From NCBI RefSeq assembly GCF_024347675.1, contig NZ_AP024881.1, positions 1,240,001 through 1,304,000 on the forward strand: a stretch of 64,000 nt of DNA, written 5' to 3'. Shown here piece after piece: positions 8,359 to 18,022 of the stretch. A program made the translations under genes and the position numbers. The DNA comes from Vibrio ishigakensis (lineage in GTDB: Bacteria; Pseudomonadota; Gammaproteobacteria; Enterobacterales; Vibrionaceae). The notes under the pieces are model-generated. The model did no database searches, was not told the origin of the DNA, and saw only the letters and a program-made list of their open reading frames with translations. The stretch's first letter is position 1; each line of letters opens with the position of its first letter.

Positions 8359-9159
8359 TTACAGTGTCGCTAGCACATCTTCAATGGTTTGAACCACCTG
8401 CTGCACCTTAGCCTTGTTAGCCGCCTCTGGGTGAGGGGCTGCGAAACGACCTGAATCGTTATCAAAATACTTACCCGATGCATCCGCGAATTCCTCAGAA
8501 AGCGCAGCACGCACCAAAATATCCGCGCCAATAAAAAGATCGCCGCCTGCGATACCATAGGCATCTTTAACCATCTTACTGCCTAGCAGGGAAGCTGGGT
8601 TTACTGCAACCACCATAGGTCCTTGATCGCCAAGCTTTTCCGCTAGGTCCTGAGTCCAGATAGTGATAGCTAGCTTACTTTGAGCATAGGCGCTGTTATC
8701 AGAGATATCCGTCTTCTTGGCTAGGTCATTAATGTTCACTGGTGATTGCGCTGCCGAAGAAAGGTTAACCACGCGACCTGTCTCAAGCGCAGGAAGCAGC
8801 AGTTGAGTCAGCAGGTACGGTGCATAGGTGTTTACTGCAAAGCGAACATCTAGGCCATCAACGGAGGTAGTGTTGCTGATGCCGCCAAACACACCGGCGT
8901 TGTTGATCAGTACATCTAGCTTAGGATGTTTGGCTAATACCTCAGAAGCAAGACGCTTAACATCTGCCATGCTCGATAGGTCTGCAATGAAGCTCTCCAT
9001 CTGCTCTGGATATTGCGGGGAAAGTGAGTCGACAACATCTTTGAGTTTATTTGGGTTTCTGCCGTGCATAAGCACACGATGACCTTGCTCAAGAAGCATC
9101 TTAGCGGTTTCTAGGCCGATACCATCTGTTGCACCAGTAAGCAGAATAGTCTTTTGCAT
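8359..9159 (-). CDS. Short-chain dehydrogenase/reductase
   Basis: A 266-residue SDR. The cofactor site is TGATDGIG (residues 8-15), the NNAG strand motif is present in LINNAGVFGG, and the catalytic tetrad includes Ser in NLSSAA and YAQSK. RNPNK after the second strand hints at NADP(H). It resembles the retinol-dehydrogenase/light-dependent oxidoreductase-like SDRs, but the substrate cannot be read from sequence. AAAGGG precedes the ATG. It is monocistronic with its own terminator. Confidence 0.88.
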   Translation of the reverse strand: MQKTILLTGATDGIGLETAKMLLEQGHRVLMHGRNPNKLKDVVDSLSPQYPEQMESFIADLSSMADVKRLASEVLAKHPKLDVLINNAGVFGGISNTTSVDGLDVRFAVNTYAPYLLTQLLLPALETGRVVNLSSAAQSPVNINDLAKKTDISDNSAYAQSKLAITIWTQDLAEKLGDQGPMVVAVNPASLLGSKMVKDAYGIAGGDLFIGADILVRAALSEEFADASGKYFDNDSGRFAAPHPEAANKAKVQQVVQTIEDVLATL

Positions 9160-9216
9160 GTGAATTAACCCTTTGTTTTATATGACAGTGTGTCGTTTGA
9201 GCACAGAGAATAACAC

Positions 9217-9244
9217 TAGCCTCGTATATTGATAAACGAGGCTA
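9217..9244 (-). terminator. Possible weak terminator after ACT gene
   Basis: TAGCCTCGT and ACGAGGCTA form a perfect 9-bp stem with a 10-base loop, 40 bases after the reverse-strand ACT gene. There is no T-run, so it may be a weak or Rho-assisted stop. Confidence 0.4.
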
Positions 9245-9283
9245 TGGGGTAAACAGTTTCAACAAAATATTGATAATAGAGCT

Positions 9284-9682
9284 CTATTTACCGGTTAAAC
9301 CTTGAAGCACTTCCAGTGCTTCTTTAGTTTTATCTACTGGAACAAACACATGGTCATGGTAGTAGGCCGCAATGACATTTGCGCTGATCTCTTCAGCGGC
9401 CAGTGCGCTTGAGACAGCTGCTGTTAACCCCACTGATTCCAAGCTGGAATGTACAGCAAGTGTTATCTGCGAGAACTCACCGTGAAAATCCAAGCCGGCA
9501 CTATTGGCGTATTCTCTACGAAGCACCACAGTGAGGCCTTCCTGTTCCATAAACATGGCCACAGGAGAGAGAGAGGCGAACGCCTCGAAAGAAGAGGGGA
9601 CGGTGCAAAATACAAAACGTCCCGGTTTTAGTTCTGGAGAAAGAGAAGAAAGAATCTCATCTAAGTCCGTCATTCCACTCAT
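9284..9682 (-). CDS. ACT domain protein (COG3602 type)
   Basis: A 132-residue protein made of two ACT-like halves, with LKPGRFVFCTVPSSF and FSQITLAVHSSLESVGLTAAVSSALAAEEISANVIAAYYHDHVFVP. ACT folds usually bind amino acids and control enzymes, but this stand-alone group has no assigned role. Its ATG overlaps the stop of the MFS gene by 4 bases (ATGA), so the two are coupled; this hints at an amino-acid or small-molecule link for the transporter, which is inference. Confidence 0.82.
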   Translation of the reverse strand: MSGMTDLDEILSSLSPELKPGRFVFCTVPSSFEAFASLSPVAMFMEQEGLTVVLRREYANSAGLDFHGEFSQITLAVHSSLESVGLTAAVSSALAAEEISANVIAAYYHDHVFVPVDKTKEALEVLQGLTGK

Positions 9683-10848
9683 AAGTCATTCATTTTTCTG
9701 GTTAGTAGTACGACTAATAGTAGTAGAGCTGAATATAAAATCATTAATGGAAGTGCAGAGTTGAGAGGCAAACTCGATGCTAGGAATGAAATCAGGGCCG
9801 TACATAACCAGCACCCTGAGAAAACGATGGCGTTGGCAATACCAGCGATATGATGAAACGGCGCTAGTGCCTTACCCAAATAAAGGGGGAATAGCATACC
9901 CAGAGAGAAGATAATGACGGCTACCGGAGCGATGAAGGCATACAGGCTTAAACCTTGGATAGTCTGATAACCAATGCCTAAAGCTAATGCGAACAGTGAG
10001 ACTAGCAGACATAAAGTAGTTTTAGGTTTTGCAGGTATGGAAAATGTGGCGCGGTTTGCCATATTGCCTGCAAGCCATGCCCCCCCGAGAACCAGTGCGA
10101 TATGACCATAAAATACGGGGCCATAACCTAGAGTCTCTTGAATTATGAAAGGGGAAACCGTATTAAACGCGGGAAGAATCGCGTAGAAAACGCCGCAGGT
10201 TATCGCGGTGCGCTGAAATCCTCGGTTTAACACTATCTCAGAAAGGTTCCCCTTAATGGTCTCTTTGTTTAGAGGCTGATGATTGGTATGTGTTTCGGTG
10301 AAGAAAAACGCAAGCAGAACTGCGCCGAGGCTGACCCAGGCGGTTAATCCAGTAAACACCATCTGCCAGCCAAAGTTTTCTTCGATATAACCGCCAACAA
10401 AGGGAGATAGGGTAATACCTAGGGCAAACGAGATAGTTATCCAGTTGACTGCCTTTAGATATTCCTCACCATGATACAGGTCTTTAATTACAGCGCGACC
10501 GCCTACAGCAACCAGTGATACCGCCAGTCCCTGAACAAGCCTAAGGGCAATTAGCGCCTCTATATCAGGAACCACGGCTGATAATAGCAAAGAGAAAGTT
10601 AAGCACAGAGCGCCCAGTAGCATAGGCAGTTTTCGCCCAAACGCATCAACCACGAACCCTGCTGCTATCTGTCCAAAACCAAATCCCAACATAGCCATAG
10701 TAAATGCCCACTGGGTTGCGGTCTCGTTGGATAGAAGCGCCCTTTGAATTGAGGGAAGAGAGGGTACTATGATGTCTACCACTATCCCACCAAGGGAAAT
10801 AAGCAGATACATCAAGATAGCGGTATTGCGCTGTTTAACTGGGTTCAT
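9679..10848 (-). CDS. MFS efflux transporter (Bcr/CflA type)
   Basis: A 12-helix major facilitator protein; I prefer ATG 10848 (MNPVKQRNTAILMYLL, 389 residues), where the first membrane helix starts after eight residues, over the GTG at 10878. Features are IIVPSLPSIQRAL with motif A-like GFVVDAFGRKLPMLLG between helices 2 and 3, and RLVQGLAVSLVAVGGRAVIKDLY, the motif typical of DHA1 drug/proton antiporters of the Bcr/CflA group. It likely exports small toxic compounds or amino-acid derivatives. It is followed by the coupled ACT gene. Confidence 0.85.
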   Translation of the reverse strand: MNPVKQRNTAILMYLLISLGGIVVDIIVPSLPSIQRALLSNETATQWAFTMAMLGFGFGQIAAGFVVDAFGRKLPMLLGALCLTFSLLLSAVVPDIEALIALRLVQGLAVSLVAVGGRAVIKDLYHGEEYLKAVNWITISFALGITLSPFVGGYIEENFGWQMVFTGLTAWVSLGAVLLAFFFTETHTNHQPLNKETIKGNLSEIVLNRGFQRTAITCGVFYAILPAFNTVSPFIIQETLGYGPVFYGHIALVLGGAWLAGNMANRATFSIPAKPKTTLCLLVSLFALALGIGYQTIQGLSLYAFIAPVAVIIFSLGMLFPLYLGKALAPFHHIAGIANAIVFSGCWLCTALISFLASSLPLNSALPLMILYSALLLLVVLLTRKMNDL

Positions 10849-10951
10849 GAATCCGTATAACTTGTGTCCGTTTGTCACACCAGAATGACAGATAAATGGC
10901 AGTGGTTCGAACCCTAAACTTAAGTTTTCAATTAGTTAGGTATTTGAAAAC

Positions 10952-10978
10952 AAAAAAAGGCGAGCACTGGGCTCACCT
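10952..10978 (-). terminator. trp operon terminator
   Basis: On the reverse strand AGGTGAGC pairs with GCTCGCCT (one G-T pair) around CCAGT, followed by seven T. It lies 24 bases after the trpA stop codon and ends the trp operon. Confidence 0.9.
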
Positions 10979-11001
10979 TTTCCAATTGCACCTTGTCAGA
11001 A

Positions 11002-11808
11002 TTACTTCTGAGTAGCCGCCTTCATGTTGCGAACAAATTCACCAAGCTTTTCTAGCATAGCGCTTGAATCACCCACATTTGCTTGGATGATCTTAACCAC
11101 AGCTGAACCTGAGATAGCACCCGCAGCGCCAGCTTCAATAGCGGTTTTCACCTGCGATGGCTCTGAGATACCAAAACCAAGCAGTGCTGGTGGAGCATCG
11201 AACTGGTTTAGGCGATCTAGCATGTGCTGAACTGGCATGTTTGCCTTAGTTTCTGCACCCGTTACACCGGCGCGAGAAAGTAGGTAGGTGTAACCACCAC
11301 CCAGAGTAGAAACCTCTTTTAGGGTTTCATCGGTCGCTGTTGGCGGCGCGATAAAGATAGCGTGTACGCCAGCTTTCTTGGCTGCTTCGTTGAACTCAGC
11401 ACTCTCTCCTGTTGGTACATCGGCAATCAGAACTGAATCAACGCCCGCTTCTGCGCATGACGCGTAAAAGGTGTCGATACCGTTAGCAAATACTAGGTTT
11501 GCGTATACCAAAAGACCGATTGGAAGGTCTGGGTACTCGGTGCGGATCTGCTTGATGAGGTCGAAGCAGATAGTTGGTGTGGTCTTTGAGTCCAAAGCAC
11601 GGATGTTAGCGCCTTGGATTGTTGGACCATCTGCCAATGGATCAGAGAAAGGAATACCCAGCTCAAGCGCGTCGGCACCTGAGTCAGCTAAGGTCTTCAT
11701 GATAGCCAGAGATTGTTCTGGATTTGGATCACCGATAGTTACGAAAGGAACGAAAGCACCTTGGTTTTTTCCATCTAGACGCTCAAACAGCGCAGCGTAA
11801 CGGTCCAT
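11002..11808 (-). CDS. trpA: Tryptophan synthase alpha chain
   Basis: A 268-residue TIM barrel that cleaves indole-3-glycerol phosphate to indole and glyceraldehyde 3-phosphate, the indole passing to TrpB through a tunnel. The N-terminal [31 protein letters not shown] (catalytic Glu and Asp) and the phosphate loop GFGISEPSQ are all present. Its ATG overlaps the trpB stop by one base, which keeps the two subunits equimolar. It is the last gene of the operon. Confidence 0.98.
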   Translation of the reverse strand: MDRYAALFERLDGKNQGAFVPFVTIGDPNPEQSLAIMKTLADSGADALELGIPFSDPLADGPTIQGANIRALDSKTTPTICFDLIKQIRTEYPDLPIGLLVYANLVFANGIDTFYASCAEAGVDSVLIADVPTGESAEFNEAAKKAGVHAIFIAPPTATDETLKEVSTLGGGYTYLLSRAGVTGAETKANMPVQHMLDRLNQFDAPPALLGFGISEPSQVKTAIEAGAAGAISGSAVVKIIQANVGDSSAMLEKLGEFVRNMKAATQK

Positions 11809-12998
11809 TACAGTTCTCCTTTCTCTTTTAGAATGTCGTGTACGGTGAAGATATCTTTGTCACCACGGCCTGATAGGTTCACTACCAATAGCTGTTCTTT
11901 TTCTGGGTTTTCGTGTGCCATCTTAAGGGCATAGGCCACAGCGTGTGAAGATTCTAGTGCTGCGATGATGCCTTCGTTACGAGCGATAGATTGGAAGGTC
12001 TCTAGCGCTTCGTCATCACTGATTGACTCATATTGAGCACGACCAGTTGCATTTAGGTGCGCGTGTTGAGGACCTACTGATGGGAAGTCTAGGCCCGCAG
12101 ATACAGAGTAAGACTCTTCAATCTGACCGTGTGTATCTTGCATCAGAGGCGCTTTCATACCGAAGAAGATGCCTAGCTTACCGTGCTTAAGTGGTGCACC
12201 GTGCATGTCGGTATCGATACCTTTACCTGCTGGTTCAACACCGATAAGCTTCACGCTCTCTTCCTCGATGAAGTCAGAGAACATACCGATAGCGTTTGAA
12301 CCACCACCCACACATGCGATTACCGCGTCTGGTAGGCGACCTTCACGCGCTAGGATCTGGTTCTTGGTCTCTTCACCAATCATGTGTTGGAATTCACGCA
12401 CGATAGTTGGGAATGGGTGAGGACCGGCTGCAGTACCTAGTAGGTAGTGAGAGTCTTCATAGCTTGCAGACCAGTCACGAAGCGCTTCGTTACATGCATC
12501 TTTTAGGGTTGCTGAGCCAGAGTGTACTGGGATTACCTCAGCGCCCATTAGACGCATACGGAATACGTTCGGGCTTTGACGCTCAACGTCCTTTGCACCC
12601 ATGTAAACGCGGCACTTAAGGCCAAGTAGGGCACAAGCAAGTGCAGATGCTACACCGTGCTGACCAGCGCCAGTTTCAGCGATGATCTCTGTCTTACCCA
12701 TACGCTTAGCAAGAAGCGCTTGGCCTAGAACTTGGTTGGTTTTGTGCGCGCCGCCGTGAAGCAGGTCTTCACGCTTGAGATAAAGCTTGGTTTTAGTGCC
12801 CTTAGTCAGGTTGCGAGCTAGGGTAAGCGCGGTTGGGCGACCTGCGTACTCTTGAAGTAGGCCCATAAACTCACTACGAAACTCTGGGTCTTGCTGAGCA
12901 TCGATAAAGGCTTGTTCTAGTTGATCAAGCGCTGGCACTAGAATTTGTGGTACATACTGACCACCAAACTCGCCAAAATAGGCATCTAATTTCGCCAT
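11808..12998 (-). CDS. trpB: Tryptophan synthase beta chain
   Basis: A 396-residue PLP enzyme that joins indole and serine into tryptophan. The PLP lysine is in HGGAHKTN (Lys86); the phosphate-binding glycine loop is [10 protein letters not shown]. It starts [20 protein letters not shown], the usual family N-terminus. It follows trpCF after 38 bases and overlaps trpA by one base. Confidence 0.98.
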   Translation of the reverse strand: MAKLDAYFGEFGGQYVPQILVPALDQLEQAFIDAQQDPEFRSEFMGLLQEYAGRPTALTLARNLTKGTKTKLYLKREDLLHGGAHKTNQVLGQALLAKRMGKTEIIAETGAGQHGVASALACALLGLKCRVYMGAKDVERQSPNVFRMRLMGAEVIPVHSGSATLKDACNEALRDWSASYEDSHYLLGTAAGPHPFPTIVREFQHMIGEETKNQILAREGRLPDAVIACVGGGSNAIGMFSDFIEEESVKLIGVEPAGKGIDTDMHGAPLKHGKLGIFFGMKAPLMQDTHGQIEESYSVSAGLDFPSVGPQHAHLNATGRAQYESISDDEALETFQSIARNEGIIAALESSHAVAYALKMAHENPEKEQLLVVNLSGRGDKDIFTVHDILKEKGEL

Positions 12999-13036
12999 GA
13001 TGTGTTTCCTTAAAATTGTGCGTGTTTACGCTTAAA

Positions 13037-14428
13037 TCAGTAGTTTCGAATCGCTTTGAAAGCTTGTTCTAGCTTCTGTTTGCTCTTCTTGCCTAGCTCA
13101 GATTCAACGCCTGAGTTAAGGTCTAGGCCCTTCACTCCAAGCTCTGCTGCCTCGGCTACGTTGTCAGGGTTGAGACCGCCTGCCAACATTACATTCTTGT
13201 CGTTGATTTTAGTCCAATCGAACGCGACACCTGTGCCACCACTTTGATTGCCTACTTTGGAATCCAGTAGGTGACGGTCAACGTTGTTGATAAACGATGG
13301 CATATCTTCCATCACGCCATACGCCTTCCACACCTCAACGCTATCATCGAGGTTTTGCTTAAGATCATCTACAAAGGCTTGGTCTTCATCACCGTGAAGC
13401 TGAACTGCGCTAAGCTCTAGTGCGTTGGCGAGATTTGTTACTTCCTCAACACTATGGTTTTGGAATACGCCCACGTATTTCAGCGGTGCACCAGCCATGG
13501 TTAGACGAGCCGCTTCTTCATCTACTTTACGCTGGGATTTGTCAGCGAAGATAAGACCACCGAAAACCGCACCGGCTTGATACGCTTTAGCTGCATCATC
13601 AGCGTGGGTAAGACCGCATACCTTGTTCTCGCCAATCAGCACCTTACGTACTGCAAGTTCAAGGTTTTGCTCTGCCATTAGCGAGCTACCAATCAAGAAG
13701 CCATTCGCAAACTTGGATAGATCACGCACTTGCTGGTGGTTGTAGATACCAGACTCAGAGATAACCGTGGTGCCTTCAGGAAGCTTGGGTGCCAATTCTT
13801 TAGTACGGTTCAGGTCGATAGTCAGGTCGCGAAGGTTACGGTTGTTGATGCCCACAACCTTAGCTTTGAGCTCGATAGCGCGCTCTAGCTCTTCATCGTT
13901 GCTGACCTCTGTTAGTACGCCCATACCAAGCGAGTGAGCCACTTCTGCTAGCTCTTTGTACTCTTCATTATTGAGTACAGACAGCATCAGCAAGATAGCA
14001 TTCGCTTGATAGTGACGCGCTAGATAAACCTGATAGGTATCAATCATGAAATCCTTACACAATACAGGCTGAGTCGTCAGTTTCTTAACCTGTGGCAGGA
14101 AGTCAAAATTACCTTGGAAGTATTTCTCATCGGTCAGTACTGAAATAGCATCGGCGTGATTGGCATAGATAGATGCGATGTAATCTAGGTCGAAATCATC
14201 TCGAATAAGGCCCTTAGATGGGGATGCCTTTTTACACTCAAGGATAAACTTAGTTTTATCACCGCTTAATGCTTCATAGAAGTTGCGGTCTGATGGCTCT
14301 AGAGCATCCCTAAAGGTCTCTAGAGGCTGAGCTTGCTTGCGCTCTGCAACCCAAATCGCTTTGTCGTCGACAATCTTAGCCAGTACCTGTGCCATGTCGC
14401 GGTTTTGTTGGGTAATGTGCTCTGACAT
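13037..14428 (-). CDS. trpCF: Fused indole-glycerol-phosphate synthase / phosphoribosylanthranilate isomerase
   Basis: A 463-residue fusion of two TIM barrels, as in enteric bacteria and Vibrio. The N-terminal TrpC half (to about residue 256) has FILECKKASPSKGLIR with the catalytic Lys and VVGINNRNLRDL and VISESGI. The C-terminal TrpF half has KVCGLTHADDAAKA with the catalytic Cys, QLHGDED and LAGGLNPDNVAEA. Together they turn phosphoribosylanthranilate into indole-3-glycerol phosphate. It begins 2 bases after trpD. Confidence 0.97.
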   Translation of the reverse strand: MSEHITQQNRDMAQVLAKIVDDKAIWVAERKQAQPLETFRDALEPSDRNFYEALSGDKTKFILECKKASPSKGLIRDDFDLDYIASIYANHADAISVLTDEKYFQGNFDFLPQVKKLTTQPVLCKDFMIDTYQVYLARHYQANAILLMLSVLNNEEYKELAEVAHSLGMGVLTEVSNDEELERAIELKAKVVGINNRNLRDLTIDLNRTKELAPKLPEGTTVISESGIYNHQQVRDLSKFANGFLIGSSLMAEQNLELAVRKVLIGENKVCGLTHADDAAKAYQAGAVFGGLIFADKSQRKVDEEAARLTMAGAPLKYVGVFQNHSVEEVTNLANALELSAVQLHGDEDQAFVDDLKQNLDDSVEVWKAYGVMEDMPSFINNVDRHLLDSKVGNQSGGTGVAFDWTKINDKNVMLAGGLNPDNVAEAAELGVKGLDLNSGVESELGKKSKQKLEQAFKAIRNY

Positions 14429-14430
14429 GA

Positions 14431-15429
14431 TTAACCTCTAGCTGCCAGTTGTTCTACAAGTGTCATCGCCTTGCCGCTGCGCATTGCATCGATTGCTTGC
14501 TGAGCGTTGGCTTTTAGGTCTTCGTGGCCAAATAGGCGCATCAGCAGGGCAACGTTTGCCGCAACAGCGGCTTCTTGCGCAGGCGTGCCTTTGCCACTGA
14601 GTAGGTTGGTCACGATAGCGCGGTTTTCATCCGGTGTGCCACCTTTTAGTGCCTCAAGAGGATAGGTCTCAAGGCCGAAATCTTCTGCAGTTAAACTATA
14701 GTGTTCAATTTTGCCGTCTTTGATTTCTGCAACTGTGGTTGAGCCGTGGATAGCCACTTCATCCAGACCACTGCCGTGAACAACAGCAGCACGCTTCATG
14801 TTCATTTGCAGCATAGTTTCTGCGATTGGCGCAACTAGGCTTTCATCGTACACACCCATCAGCTCGATGTTTGGGCGAGCAGGGTTAATAAGCGGGCCTA
14901 GGATATTAAAGATGGTGCGCGTTTTTAGGGTTTGACGCACTGGCATCGCGTGTTTCACACCTTGGTGATATTGAGGTGCGAATAGGAAAGCCACACCGAT
15001 ATCGTCAACTGCTTTAGCTGTGTCTTCAGCGCTCATCGCAAGGTTGATGCCGAAAGAGTCTAGAAGATCGGATGAACCAGACTTGCTCGATACGCCACGG
15101 TTACCGTGCTTAGCGACTTTAAGGCCTACAGCTGCGGCTACAAACGCTGAAGTGGTTGAGATGTTGAAGGTGTTTGAACCGTCGCCACCAGTACCTACGA
15201 TATCGGCAAAATCATAATCTGGGCGAGGGAAAGGCTGAGCGTTAGCCAGTAGTGCTTTCGCCGCACCTGCGATTTCTTGTGGTGTCTCGCCTTTGATCTT
15301 TAGTGCAGTTAGCGCAGCACTCAAAACGATAGGGTCTACTTCGCCTTTGATGATCTGGTCAAACAGCTGTTGACTCTCCTCAATGCTCAGGCTTTGCTGA
15401 TCGTAAAGTTTTTCTAGGATCTGTTGCAT
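14431..15429 (-). CDS. trpD: Anthranilate phosphoribosyltransferase
   Basis: A 332-residue enzyme that transfers phosphoribose from PRPP to anthranilate. The PRPP loop DIVGTGGDGSNTFNIST and the KHGNRGVSSKSGSSDLL loop that contacts anthranilate and metal are intact, and HGSGLDEV follows. It is a stand-alone TrpD: the TrpG domain, fused in E. coli, is a separate gene here. It starts 15 bases after trpG. Confidence 0.97.
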   Translation of the reverse strand: MQQILEKLYDQQSLSIEESQQLFDQIIKGEVDPIVLSAALTALKIKGETPQEIAGAAKALLANAQPFPRPDYDFADIVGTGGDGSNTFNISTTSAFVAAAVGLKVAKHGNRGVSSKSGSSDLLDSFGINLAMSAEDTAKAVDDIGVAFLFAPQYHQGVKHAMPVRQTLKTRTIFNILGPLINPARPNIELMGVYDESLVAPIAETMLQMNMKRAAVVHGSGLDEVAIHGSTTVAEIKDGKIEHYSLTAEDFGLETYPLEALKGGTPDENRAIVTNLLSGKGTPAQEAAVAANVALLMRLFGHEDLKANAQQAIDAMRSGKAMTLVEQLAARG

Positions 15430-15444
15430 TATTCTTCCTTGTTC

Positions 15445-16041
15445 TTATTCTGCTGCGTCGTGTTTGTTTAGGGCCCACTCGATAGAGTTCTCAAGTAGGG
15501 TCGCGCCGTAGGTGGTCATAATAGACTCAGGATGGAACTGAAATCCACACACTTTATCTTGCTCATGCACAACAGACATCACTAGGTCATCCACTTGAGC
15601 TGTGATGGTTAGGTCATCCGTCACCTTGGTCGCCACTAGAGAGTGGTAGCGCGCGATGGCAAATGGTGACGGCAGACTTGCATAAGTAGCGTGTCCAGCG
15701 TGCTCCATCATAGATACCTTACCGTGCACAATCTCGCCTGCACCGGCGACGGTGCCGCCATACGCTTCAACGATAGCCTGATGGCCAAGACAGATACCGA
15801 TAATCGGCACTTCACCCTTAAAACGTTGGACAATAGCCGGCATATTGCCTGCTTCACTTGGAGCGCCTGGGCCTGGAGAGAGCAGCAATACAGGGTCTTC
15901 AACAGACTGCACCGCTTTTTCAATGACCTCTACCGAGATCTGGTTGCGGTATACGGTAACCTTGTGACCTAGAGTGCGGAACTGATCCACTAGGTTGTAG
16001 GTAAATGAATCGAAGTTATCGATAAACAGGATATTAGCCAT
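15445..16041 (-). CDS. trpG: Anthranilate synthase glutaminase component
   Basis: A 198-residue class I glutamine amidotransferase that supplies ammonia to TrpE. It opens with ILFIDNFDSFTYNL, has the oxyanion region LLSPGPGAPSEAG, the nucleophile GICLGHQA (Cys84), and the FHPES His-Glu pair. Its start overlaps the end of trpE by 8 bases, which couples the two subunits. The same protein may also serve PabB if no separate pabA exists; this cannot be judged here. Confidence 0.96.
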   Translation of the reverse strand: MANILFIDNFDSFTYNLVDQFRTLGHKVTVYRNQISVEVIEKAVQSVEDPVLLLSPGPGAPSEAGNMPAIVQRFKGEVPIIGICLGHQAIVEAYGGTVAGAGEIVHGKVSMMEHAGHATYASLPSPFAIARYHSLVATKVTDDLTITAQVDDLVMSVVHEQDKVCGFQFHPESIMTTYGATLLENSIEWALNKHDAAE

Positions 16042-17611
16042 TGGATACCTCGGTATGAGCCGCTTGAATAGCGCTGATTACTGCTTGTGCTTTACCGCGA
16101 GTCTCGTCGGCTTCAGCTTGAGGGTCTGAGTCGAATACCACACCGGCACCGGCTTGTACCTTAGCTACACCATCTTCTACATAGGCAGAGCGGATAACGA
16201 TACAGGTATCTAGGTCGCCCCGACCTGTCATGTAGCCTACTGCACCACCATAGCTACCACGGCGCTGTTTTTCTACGTCACGAATAAGCTGCATTGCGCG
16301 GATCTTTGGAGCGCCGGTTAGGGTACCCATGTTCATGCACGCTTGATAAGCGTGTAAGGCGTCTAGGTCATCTCGAAGCTGACCGACAACGCGCGATACC
16401 AAGTGCATCACGTGGCTGTATCGGTCTACCTTAAGAAGGTCAGCGACATGACGAGTGCCGTGTGCTGAGATGCGAGCTACGTCGTTACGCGCAAGGTCTA
16501 CCAGCATCATGTGCTCGGCGTTCTCTTTCATATCGGTACGAAGTTCAAGCTCGATGCGGCTGTCTAGGTCTTTGTTAATTGACCCATCTAGGTTCTTACC
16601 GCGACGGCGAGTACCTGCGATTGGGTAGATCTCAATCTGATTGGTTTCGGTTTCGTATTTCAGAGCACTCTCTGGAGAAGCGCCAAATAGAGTAAATAGC
16701 TCATCTTGCATGTAGAACATGTAAGGGCTTGGGTTGCTCTTCTTAAGCTGCTTGTATGCCGCTAGTGGAGAAGGGCAAGGCAAAGAGAAGTAGCGTGAAG
16801 GTACGACCTGGAAGATATCGCCTTTTACCACGAATTCTTTCATGTCACGAACGATGTCACAGAAGTCTTCATCGCTAACGCTAGGGGTCGCTTCACATGT
16901 ATCCAGTTGCACGGCTTTGGGTGCAGCAACCACTGAGTTCATCTCAGATTGGATTTGATCAAGGCGCGCTTCGATTTTTGCTTTACTCGACGCATTGGCA
17001 TCAAACAAACTGCCGTATAGGTGAGCGTGCTGGGTTTGATGGTCGATAACAATCAGAGTTTCAGCAACATAGAAAACGTAGTCTGGGCACTGGCTGTTCT
17101 CTGCCGCATCACCCAAAGGCTCAAAGTTTGCCACTAGGTCGTAAGCGAACAGACCACCTATGAACAGCGCCATTGGGTCGTGCTTATCGCAGTCGAAGCT
17201 CTTTTTCACGATACGTAGCATATCGAATGAAGAAGGCTGACGAATACGGCTGTCTTCATCTAGGTTTACGTCTTGCTCAGCAAACTCAACCTCAAGCTCA
17301 GTGCTTGATTGCGTGGTAATGAACTCAGGGTTTAGGTTTTGTTTTAGGCGAGAAAGAAGCGCTTCTCCGTTTTCGCTGTTAGCACGCAGCATTACCTTGT
17401 GACCGCGACACTCGATACGCATAGCAGCGTCAACCAGAAGCAAGCTCTTTAGGTCCTCTTTTGATTCAATTTCAGAAGACTCTAAAAGTAGGGTGTCATC
17501 TTTGCCCTTGCATAGATGGTGAAACAGTTCAGTTGGGTCTTGAGAGTACAGTACGTCTCTTTGATGCAACTCGAGTTGGCCGAGTTGATTATTGTTGATG
17601 GTCTGTGTCAC
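16034..17611 (-). CDS. trpE: Anthranilate synthase component I
   Basis: I place the start at GTG 17611, four bases after a full AAGGAGG (reverse strand, 17616-17622), giving 525 residues; ATG codons further upstream in frame (17650, 17677) lie between attenuator and trpE and have no good ribosome site. The N-terminal domain has the tryptophan-binding LLLESSEI (the family LLES motif), giving feedback inhibition. The C-terminal chorismate domain has FQVVPSRYF, PIAGTRRRG, MLVDLARND and GTLTGAPKIRAM. It makes anthranilate from chorismate and glutamine with TrpG. Expression is set by TrpR and attenuation. Confidence 0.96.
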   Translation of the reverse strand: MTQTINNNQLGQLELHQRDVLYSQDPTELFHHLCKGKDDTLLLESSEIESKEDLKSLLLVDAAMRIECRGHKVMLRANSENGEALLSRLKQNLNPEFITTQSSTELEVEFAEQDVNLDEDSRIRQPSSFDMLRIVKKSFDCDKHDPMALFIGGLFAYDLVANFEPLGDAAENSQCPDYVFYVAETLIVIDHQTQHAHLYGSLFDANASSKAKIEARLDQIQSEMNSVVAAPKAVQLDTCEATPSVSDEDFCDIVRDMKEFVVKGDIFQVVPSRYFSLPCPSPLAAYKQLKKSNPSPYMFYMQDELFTLFGASPESALKYETETNQIEIYPIAGTRRRGKNLDGSINKDLDSRIELELRTDMKENAEHMMLVDLARNDVARISAHGTRHVADLLKVDRYSHVMHLVSRVVGQLRDDLDALHAYQACMNMGTLTGAPKIRAMQLIRDVEKQRRGSYGGAVGYMTGRGDLDTCIVIRSAYVEDGVAKVQAGAGVVFDSDPQAEADETRGKAQAVISAIQAAHTEVSNG

Positions 17612-17782
17612 AAGACCTCCTTGTAATTCGCTACGTTTGTTGGCTGACATAGTCGCATATTCTTTCGCTCTACCCAAAGTTGTTAGGCCGAAATTGGCTC
17701 AAACTTTGCTCACTTAAAACAGGGTGTGATGTTGGAATCACTTTTTGGTGTCTAAAGGGTTAAAACAATAAGTTTTGTGCAT

Positions 17783-17810
17783 AAAAAAGGCCCGCATACT
17801 AATGCGAGCC
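17783..17810 (-). terminator. trp attenuator (terminator hairpin 3:4)
   Basis: On the reverse strand GGCTCGCAT pairs with ATGCGGGCC (one G-U pair) around TAGT and is followed by TTTTTT. It lies between the Trp-rich leader peptide and trpE. GCTCGC of its 5' arm (17804-17809) can instead pair with GCGAGC at 17842-17847, just after the leader stop codon, giving the antiterminator. This is the classical attenuation layout. Confidence 0.92.
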
Positions 17811-17847
17811 TGAGTGTATGTTTAACGCACTCTTATGCACAGCTCGC

Positions 17848-17952
17848 TTAAGTTTCAAGCCACCAACGCCATGCTTTAGATACAACAGCACCACGACCCA
17901 AAATAGTTTGGGTTTCGTTCATCGCTACTTGCTGTATCATCTGAGTGAACAT
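17848..17952 (-). CDS. trpL: trp leader peptide
   Basis: A 34-residue peptide read from ATG 17952, ending SKAWRWWLET with three Trp codons (residues 28, 30, 31) just before the stop. Ribosome stalling there when charged tRNA-Trp is scarce would free the antiterminator. The exact start is uncertain: in-frame ATGs also lie at residues 5 and 11, and none has a strong Shine-Dalgarno. The position, between the TrpR operator and the attenuator, makes the call firm. Confidence 0.88.
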   Translation of the reverse strand: MFTQMIQQVAMNETQTILGRGAVVSKAWRWWLET

Positions 17953-17980
17953 AAAGGATTTCTTTTCGTAAATTAACTGC

Positions 17981-18014
17981 GTACTAGTTAACTAGTACAG
18001 GCAGGGAAAGTCAA
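17981..18014 (-). promoter_or_regulatory. trp promoter with TrpR operator
   Basis: On the reverse strand TTGACT (18009-18014) and TTAACT (17986-17991) are 17 bases apart, a near-consensus sigma70 promoter. The -10 box lies inside the perfect palindrome GTACTAGTTAACTAGTAC (17981-17998), which matches the E. coli TrpR operator core. Bound TrpR would block RNA polymerase. The divergent rnm gene starts 25 bases from the palindrome and may be affected as well. Confidence 0.93.
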
Positions 18015-18022
18015 GCATAAAT

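Noticed and set aside
17612..17677. Longer trpE N-terminus starting at ATG 17650 or 17677
   Set aside because: The AAGGAGG site directly before GTG 17611 would lie inside such a gene, and no ribosome site precedes the upstream ATGs.
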